Source: CAYLLD01 sp964425135 (GTDB lineage: Bacteria; Pseudomonadota; Alphaproteobacteria; Rhodobacterales; Rhodobacteraceae). From it: a stretch of DNA of 58,345 nt. Positions 53,279 through 58,345 of the stretch are shown in pieces (positions within the stretch are counted from its first letter, which is position 1; every line of letters begins with the position of its first letter). The notes under the pieces were generated by a model, which did not search any database, was not told the DNA's origin, and saw only the letters and a program-made list of their open reading frames with translations. The translations under genes and the position numbers were made by a program. The stretch is from the NCBI GenBank assembly GCA_964425135.1, contig CAYRKW010000016.1, positions 1-58,345 on the forward strand, given 5' to 3'.

Positions 53279-54322
53279 ATGGCACGAAAACCATCAGGTG
53301 AATTGCGGCGGGGTTGGACTACAGGCGCATGTGCAAGTGCGGCTGTTAAAGCTGCGCTGACCGGGCTTTGGTCGGGCCAAATTCCCGGGAGTGTTCAAAT
53401 CACCCTGCCACGCGGCGAGATGCCGGAGTTTCCGGTTGTTGAGGCCAAACTTGGGGGCGGTGTTGCGCAGGCTGGAATTATCAAAGATGCCGGCGATGAT
53501 CCTGATGTCACCCACGGCGCGTTGATCCTTGCGCAAGTGCGGGCGAGCGCGGGCGGGATCATCTTCAAGGCAGGTGAGGGCGTTGGTATGGTCACCAAAC
53601 CGGGTCTGCCCATCGGGATTGGTGAGCCTGCGATCAATCCGGTGCCACGCCAGATGATGCAAGAGCAGGTCGATGCTTTGGCAGCGCGCTTCGGACACGC
53701 GCCGGATATCGAGATAGAGATCAGCGTGCCGGGGGGCGAGAAACTGGCGCTGAAGACCTGGAACCCGCGTCTGGGTATCGAGGGCGGGATTTCGATCCTT
53801 GGGACCACTGGCGTTGTGCGCCCGTTTTCCTGTGCGGCCTGGATTGCATCGATCCATCGGGGCATTGATGTGGCACGGGCGAGCGGGTTGCGGCATGTCG
53901 CAGGCTGCACGGGCGCGACCTCCGAAAAAGCTGTGCAAGAGCGGCTGGCGCTGCCCGATCACGCCATGCTCGATATGGGAGATTTTGCGGGGGGGATGTT
54001 GAAATATATGGCAAAAAACCCGCTTGAGCGGCTGACGATTGGCGGTGGTTTTGCGAAGATGACCAAATTTGCGCAAGGCGCGATGGATCTGCATTCGGCG
54101 CGCAGTCAGGTGGACTTTGACGCGCTTGCGGATATGGCGAAAGACGCGCCCGCCGCAGTGGCCAATTCGAACACCGCGATGGAGGCGCTAGGCCACGCGC
54201 CGGAGCTGGCTGCATGCATCGCCGCCCAGGCGCAGGCGCGCGCGGCGCAAATGGTGCCTCTCACGCAAGTGGACGTGCTCATCATTTCCCGTGATGGGCG
54301 CGTTGTGGGGGAGAGCGGATGA
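53279..54322 (+). CDS. cbiD: Cobalt-precorrin-5B C(1)-methyltransferase
   Basis: A 347-residue CbiD, which methylates C-1 of the corrin ring in cobalamin synthesis. The family N-terminus LRRGWTTGACASAAVKAA is intact, followed by KDAGDDPDVTHGALI, GEPAINPVPRQMM, GIEGGISILGTTGVVRPFS and the C-terminal region AARSQVDF-like HSARSQVDFDALA. The ATG at 53279 puts LRRGWTTG at the usual position; an upstream ATG at 53192 adds 29 unrelated residues. No cobalamin riboswitch motif was found upstream. It overlaps cobK by four bases, forming a small separate cobalamin unit. Confidence 0.95.
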   Translation: MARKPSGELRRGWTTGACASAAVKAALTGLWSGQIPGSVQITLPRGEMPEFPVVEAKLGGGVAQAGIIKDAGDDPDVTHGALILAQVRASAGGIIFKAGEGVGMVTKPGLPIGIGEPAINPVPRQMMQEQVDALAARFGHAPDIEIEISVPGGEKLALKTWNPRLGIEGGISILGTTGVVRPFSCAAWIASIHRGIDVARASGLRHVAGCTGATSEKAVQERLALPDHAMLDMGDFAGGMLKYMAKNPLERLTIGGGFAKMTKFAQGAMDLHSARSQVDFDALADMAKDAPAAVANSNTAMEALGHAPELAACIAAQAQARAAQMVPLTQVDVLIISRDGRVVGESG

Positions 54323-55056
54323 AGCTTCTCCTTCTCGCAGGCACGGCGGAAGCACGGGCGCTGTCTTTTGCCCTGTCCGAACGCGGCGTTGATCTGATCT
54401 CATCGCTTGCGGGCGTCACGGAACGCCCCGAAGCGCTCGGCGGCGCGTCGCGGGTTGGCGGGTTCGGCGGTGCGCAAGGTCTGGCGGACTATCTGCGGGC
54501 AGAGGCCATCACGCATATCATCGATGCGACACATCCTTTTGCCGCAGTCATGTCACGCAATGCCTATGAGGCGGCGCAAGCGGCAGGGGTGGGTTTGCTG
54601 CAACTCGTCCGCCCTGCCTGGGTCGAGCATCCGTCTTGGACAATGGCGGACGATATGGATCATGCAGCGCAACTGCTGCCTGCGCATGCGCGGGTTTTTC
54701 TGGCGACAGGGCGCGGCTCGCTTGCGTCCTTCAAAGCGCGTGGGGATGTGACATTTCTGGCGCGGGTTCTGGAAGACAGGCCCGGAGACTTCCCCATCAA
54801 AGGCGGTGCGTTTCTGGTTGGAAAGCCACCCTTTTCTTTGCAGGAAGAGCGTAAAACGCTCAAGGAAAACGAAATTGACACGCTCGTGTCGCGAAATTCA
54901 GGTGGTACGGGGGGGATCGAAAAAGTTTTGGCGGCGCAAAATCTGAATCTTTCGATTGTCATGGTCAAACGACCCGATTTGCCAGATGCGCCGCGCGTTG
55001 AAACGGTTGAGGATGCTTTGGCATGGGTGGAGGCACATTGGACGAACGGGTCATAG
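54319..55056 (+). CDS. cobK: Precorrin-6A reductase
   Basis: A 245-residue CobK/CbiJ enzyme, which reduces precorrin-6A (or its cobalt form) with NADPH. The N-terminus KLLLLAGTAEARALSFALSERGVDLISSLAGVT and IIDATHPFAAVMSRNAYEAA are typical. Later RNSGGTGGIEKVLAAQ matches the family's SKNSGG-type region. Start overlaps cbiD (ATGA), end overlaps the glycosylase gene by 34 bases, so the three are read from one mRNA. Confidence 0.93.
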   Translation: MKLLLLAGTAEARALSFALSERGVDLISSLAGVTERPEALGGASRVGGFGGAQGLADYLRAEAITHIIDATHPFAAVMSRNAYEAAQAAGVGLLQLVRPAWVEHPSWTMADDMDHAAQLLPAHARVFLATGRGSLASFKARGDVTFLARVLEDRPGDFPIKGGAFLVGKPPFSLQEERKTLKENEIDTLVSRNSGGTGGIEKVLAAQNLNLSIVMVKRPDLPDAPRVETVEDALAWVEAHWTNGS

Positions 55057-55670
55057 TTGAAAACGCTTGTATCGCAGAGGGTTGCGATTATTTGACGGCG
55101 CATGAGCCAAGATTTGGTCACGCGCTCAGCCTTTTGGACAAACCTGTGCCGCTGCGTTTGCGCGCGGACGGGTTCCGGGCGCTTCTGGATGCGATTGTGA
55201 GCCAGCAGATATCGGTGGCAGCGGCTGACGGGATATGGCGGCGGATGCGCGAAAATGGGGCGTGTTCGGCAGCTGGGATTAAGCGCAAGACTGATGAAGA
55301 GCTGCGCGCCTGCGGGTTGTCACGGCAGAAAATCCGTTACGCGCGGGCGCTGGCAGCGAGCGGCATTTCCTACCGCTCCTTGCGCGAGATGCCCGCTGAT
55401 GATGTGGTTGCGGAACTGACGAAAGTCACTGGCATTGGCACATGGACTGCCGAGATTTACGCGATGTTCTCGCTTGGGCGCGCGGATGTGTTTGCACCGG
55501 GCGATCTGGCCTTGCAGGAAGCGGCGCGCCTGTTGTTCGATCTCAAAGAGCGCCCGAATGAGAGGCAAATGCGGGCGATGTCGCTGGACTGGTCGCCGTG
55601 GCGCGGGGTCGCGGCACGGATACTCTGGGCCTATTATCACGTCGTGAAATCGCGTGAGGGTGTCCGATAA
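55023..55670 (+). CDS. DNA-3-methyladenine glycosylase II, AlkA-like
   Basis: A 215-residue helix-hairpin-helix DNA glycosylase that removes alkylated purines. The HhH-GPD region is clear: VSQQISVAAADGIWRRM, then the hairpin VTGIGTWTAEIYAMFSLGRADVFAPGDLALQEA, whose last part holds the catalytic aspartate. The protein lacks the N-terminal domain of E. coli AlkA, so it matches the shorter bacterial form. The ATG at 55023 lies inside the end of cobK. A start further in is possible. Linking a repair gene to cobalamin genes probably reflects operon position only. Confidence 0.9.
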   Translation: MGGGTLDERVIVENACIAEGCDYLTAHEPRFGHALSLLDKPVPLRLRADGFRALLDAIVSQQISVAAADGIWRRMRENGACSAAGIKRKTDEELRACGLSRQKIRYARALAASGISYRSLREMPADDVVAELTKVTGIGTWTAEIYAMFSLGRADVFAPGDLALQEAARLLFDLKERPNERQMRAMSLDWSPWRGVAARILWAYYHVVKSREGVR

Positions 55671-55673
55671 ATA

Positions 55674-55707
55674 CCGGACCCGGCTGAAGGTGTAACGCCG
55701 GGTCCGG
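55674..55707. terminator. Perfect 11-bp hairpin between convergent genes
   Basis: CCGGACCCGGC (55674-55684) pairs exactly with GCCGGGTCCGG (55697-55707) across a 12-base loop. It lies between the glycosylase gene and the convergent VWA gene and may terminate both. A strong T-run is lacking. Confidence 0.75.
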
Positions 55708-55732
55708 CCATCCAAAGCCAATTGGTGAAGGG

Positions 55733-57193
55733 TTAATAAACCAACTGTAGCTTTGAAATCGTGATCGCGATCGACTCGAAAGCCTCGCTGAGCTCTACGC
55801 CGTTGACGTTGAAGAATGTGGTGTCACGGGATGCGCAGGCTTTGAGATCCTCATAGGCATAGCTGTCCTGAGAGATGTCGAAACCGATGGTGAAAACGAC
55901 GACATTCTTCTCTTTGGCTTGTGCGCAAAGTGCGGTGAGTTGCGTGCGACCTGCATCGCGGGTGGTGTGCAGATAAGATTGCGACGTGCCAGGTGTGTAG
56001 CTTTCGGAACGGCCCAGGGAATTGGCAGCCCAGTAAGAAATATCCTGTTCGTTGCGGTAGGCCGATGCGGTTGGGCGTGTCTGCTCTGTGGTGTTGCCGT
56101 CTGACATAAGAACGATCACCTTCATCGCACCGCTTTGGCCAAAGGCGGAGGGGCGGTCGGCAAACTCGCTGGGCACTTCGCCCGCCGCTGCAAGATCGGA
56201 GATCATTGGCTGGCTGCGGCTGTCCAGAAGACCAAAGGCCCATTTCATCGCGTTTTGCGTGCCGGTTCCATCATGCGCTGTGAATTGCTTGATCTTCGCT
56301 TTGAGCACATCTGCATTGTTGGTCATATAGGTGATCGATTGATCATCGCTCGGGCACCAGCCCCATGCTGCGTTGTGACCGTAGTCAGCCTCGAAGCGGA
56401 ACCACTGGAAATGTGGTGTCTGTGCGCTCGATTTTGCACCCGGCAGATCGGTGTCGAGAAAATCGGCCTCGGCAAAATCGATACAGCTGGAGTGGTTATG
56501 CGCTCTGCTGGAGGCCAGACGGTTCATGACGGTCGGGCCAGCATTCACTTGCCCTGCAAAGGGGATCAGCGAGATGGAGGTGTTGGCCTTGTTGGTATCG
56601 CTCAAAACTGTGTCGATGAAATCGGTCGCAGCAATCTTGAGGTAGTCCAGACGCTTGACGCTGCCAGTGAGGTTTTGACCTGACGTGAGGTTGAATGTGT
56701 TGAGATCGACGGCTGTATCCTCGCGGGACATGGAGCCGGAAATATCAAGTGCGAGCGAGATCTCGATATTGTTGACGCCCTGGCTGGCAGCACTGGCAGC
56801 GGTCACATCAAGTTCGGTCATACCGATGACCTTCAAAAACACTGTATTGAGCGGATAACTGGCGGAGGCCGCAACCGTCACAGCGCCATTATCATAGCTG
56901 TTTTCCACCTTAACGTTTGCGGCATCGTCGATGTAGTTCGACATTTGCATGAACTCTTCAACGACAGACTGGGAGTTCTTACCACCAACGATAGCTGCCG
57001 CGAGAACGCCGCGGTCGAGCGCGTCCTGAAGTTCTGCGCGCTGCGCCTCGTGACGCATGAAATCAACCCCCATCCCAACGCCAACGAACATGGTCAAAAA
57101 GCAAACCACGGTAAATGCGGCAATTGCACCGCTGGTGTCTTTGGAAAAAGAAGAGATGGACCGGCAGACACCGGTATTCGAATAATTACGCAT
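55733..57193 (-). CDS. TadG-like protein with VWA domain, second copy
   Basis: A 486-residue paralogue of the protein at 51581-53092. The N-terminal membrane segment GAIAAFTVVCFLTMFVGVGMGVDFMRHEAQRAELQDALDRGVLAAA matches it at most positions. The MIDAS motif is LALDISGSMSREDT. The stretches AAWGWCPSDDQS, FTAHDGTGTQNAMK and MKVIVLMSDGNTTEQ are shared with the first copy. Both have a signal-anchor N-terminus and a periplasmic VWA part. The two genes point the same way and enclose cbiD, cobK and the glycosylase gene on the opposite strand. Partner proteins are not visible. Confidence 0.87.
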   Translation of the reverse strand: MRNYSNTGVCRSISSFSKDTSGAIAAFTVVCFLTMFVGVGMGVDFMRHEAQRAELQDALDRGVLAAAIVGGKNSQSVVEEFMQMSNYIDDAANVKVENSYDNGAVTVAASASYPLNTVFLKVIGMTELDVTAASAASQGVNNIEISLALDISGSMSREDTAVDLNTFNLTSGQNLTGSVKRLDYLKIAATDFIDTVLSDTNKANTSISLIPFAGQVNAGPTVMNRLASSRAHNHSSCIDFAEADFLDTDLPGAKSSAQTPHFQWFRFEADYGHNAAWGWCPSDDQSITYMTNNADVLKAKIKQFTAHDGTGTQNAMKWAFGLLDSRSQPMISDLAAAGEVPSEFADRPSAFGQSGAMKVIVLMSDGNTTEQTRPTASAYRNEQDISYWAANSLGRSESYTPGTSQSYLHTTRDAGRTQLTALCAQAKEKNVVVFTIGFDISQDSYAYEDLKACASRDTTFFNVNGVELSEAFESIAITISKLQLVY

Positions 57194-57431
57194 CTTTACC
57201 CCACTAAAAACGCTTACTTGTTACACTTACGAGCCTCAGTATCGACTTAATTGAGGCGCAATTGTGGCAAAGATGACATTTTTTCGCCGTTCCTGTGATT
57301 TTATATTACTACATATTTTGAATGTACATATTTATTTCTTGTTATTGATGTCTGTTTGCATGCCAAAGAACGCTTGCGACAGGCTCTGCGAGCGCCTAAA
57401 ACCTCAATAAAATCAACGGGGGAGCCTTGAA

Positions 57432-58139
57432 ATGCTGACTGGTCCAAAGCGCGAGGCGCAATCAGGGGAAGCCGATGCGCTGGTGGTGTTTGTCCACGGG
57501 TATGGCGCTGATGGGAATGATCTGCTTGGCATCGGAGATGCGCTTGCGCCTTATTTGCCCGATGTTGCCTTTGTGGCCCCGAATGCGCCTGATCCCTGCA
57601 CCAATAATCCGATGAGATATCAGTGGTTTCCGATCCCATGGCTCGATGGATCCAGTGAAGAGGATGCGCAGGCTGGCGCGGACCGTGCGTTTCAAATGTT
57701 TGACGCGTATCTCGATAATCTGTCCGCCCAAGAGGGGATTGCGGCTGATCGTATTGTGCTCTTCGGCTTTAGTCAGGGCACGATGATGAGCCTGCATGTC
57801 GGGCTGCGCAGAGAGGCGCAACTTGCTGGGATCGTTGGGTTTTCTGGCCGATTGTTGCGACCTGAACGGCTTGCAGAAGAGATCAAATCCCTTCCTCCTG
57901 TGCTGCTGGTCCATGGCGATATGGATGATGTCGTCCCGCCTGCCTCCATGCCAGAGGCGGCGCAGGCTCTACAGGCGGCTGGCGTGCGTGTCTTCTCACA
58001 TGTCTCGCAAGGCATGGGGCATGGGATCGGTCAGGATGGTCTGGGGTTGGCGCTTGAACTGATCCGCCAGGTTTTGGGCATTCAGGATGACGAGGCCCCT
58101 GCTGAAGATGAGCAGAACGAGGACGATCTGGCTGAATAG
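57432..58139 (+). CDS. Carboxylesterase/acyl-protein thioesterase-like hydrolase
   Basis: A 235-residue alpha/beta hydrolase of the phospholipase/carboxylesterase group. The oxyanion region is VVFVHGYGADGNDLLG, the nucleophile Ser is in GFSQGTMMSLH, the catalytic Asp is in HGDMDDVVPP, and the His in GMGHGIG. A short acidic tail ends the protein. CGGGGGAG precedes the ATG. It has no signal peptide, so it acts in the cytosol on esters or thioesters of unknown identity. The 238 bases upstream, AT-rich, separate it from the divergent VWA gene. Confidence 0.92.
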   Translation: MLTGPKREAQSGEADALVVFVHGYGADGNDLLGIGDALAPYLPDVAFVAPNAPDPCTNNPMRYQWFPIPWLDGSSEEDAQAGADRAFQMFDAYLDNLSAQEGIAADRIVLFGFSQGTMMSLHVGLRREAQLAGIVGFSGRLLRPERLAEEIKSLPPVLLVHGDMDDVVPPASMPEAAQALQAAGVRVFSHVSQGMGHGIGQDGLGLALELIRQVLGIQDDEAPAEDEQNEDDLAE

Positions 58140-58345
58140 CCAAATAAGGCAGATGTCCCGGAATAAGGCAGGGTGAGTCCGGTTTTGGGGTGCTGGTCTT
58201 ACGCCCAAATGTGTCCAGATTCTGAAGGGGGCTGAAAGAGGTGTGGGCACCTTGGCTTACTGCGTGCTGGATACGTGGACGTTGTCCGATGTTCGAGAAA
58301 TTCGGATTTGAAGCGCTGTTGGTTCAACGCGCGTTAGAGCCTCCG
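58140..58345. other. Window end without recognised gene
   Basis: No coding region or structured element could be recognised in the last 206 bases. A gene beginning outside the window cannot be excluded. Confidence 0.4.

Overview
This window looks like a chromosomal segment of a GC-rich alphaproteobacterium, most likely of the Roseobacter clade (order Rhodobacterales). The protein sequences point there: a 72-residue IF-1 next to maf and a short RNase E/G gene, a BolA/J-domain pair, a fused FdsG-FdsB formate dehydrogenase subunit, a DMSP-lyase-like cupin, a VPLPA-type C-terminal sorting signal and TadG-like von Willebrand proteins. The placement is inferred from protein character, not from a marker gene. 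No rRNA, tRNA or CRISPR was seen.

Layout. 0.1-15 kb is mostly housekeeping and general metabolism: an SDR, glmU with an overlapping DNA alkylation-repair gene, gph, aroQ, an aminotransferase, a secreted sorting-signal protein, infA, a serine hydrolase, maf, RNase E/G, a flavin reductase, a HAD dehalogenase, a GH20 hexosaminidase, and a Gfo/Idh plus ThuA sugar-oxidation pair. 15.1-27.2 kb is a one-strand block of seven genes that I regard as the most interesting part: a LysM-tethered solute-binding protein, a PstS-like/OmpA-like secreted protein, a coiled-coil membrane Ser/Thr kinase, a tail-anchored pseudokinase, a second membrane kinase, an FHA protein and a PP2C phosphatase. No type VI secretion genes accompany it. 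27.5-29.1 kb holds a J-domain gene, bolA, a tiny lipoprotein gene and a DUF4177-like gene.

29.86-32.75 kb is an intact 2,893-bp IS1595-family (ISXO2-like) transposon with perfect 24-bp terminal inverted repeats and an 8-bp target duplication. Its cargo is an operon of an XRE/ImmA-IrrE peptidase, a DUF4411 PIN-like protein and a 63-residue protein, which resembles a toxin-antitoxin pair. It has split an AT-rich membrane-protein gene. REP-like palindromes follow.

33.9-46.5 kb is again core metabolism: gatB, a DMSP-lyase-like cupin, an SDR, pepN, glcB, a class I amidotransferase-like hydrolase, an EamA transporter, a DUF2853 gene, an MscS channel and a LysR regulator. The LysR gene faces a perfect 27-bp palindrome in front of a formate dehydrogenase operon (fused FdsGB, a VOC protein, FdsA). 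51.6-57.2 kb has two paralogous TadG-like VWA genes that flank cbiD, cobK and a 3-methyladenine glycosylase gene. The window ends with an acyl-protein-thioesterase-like hydrolase and about 200 bases with no recognised gene.
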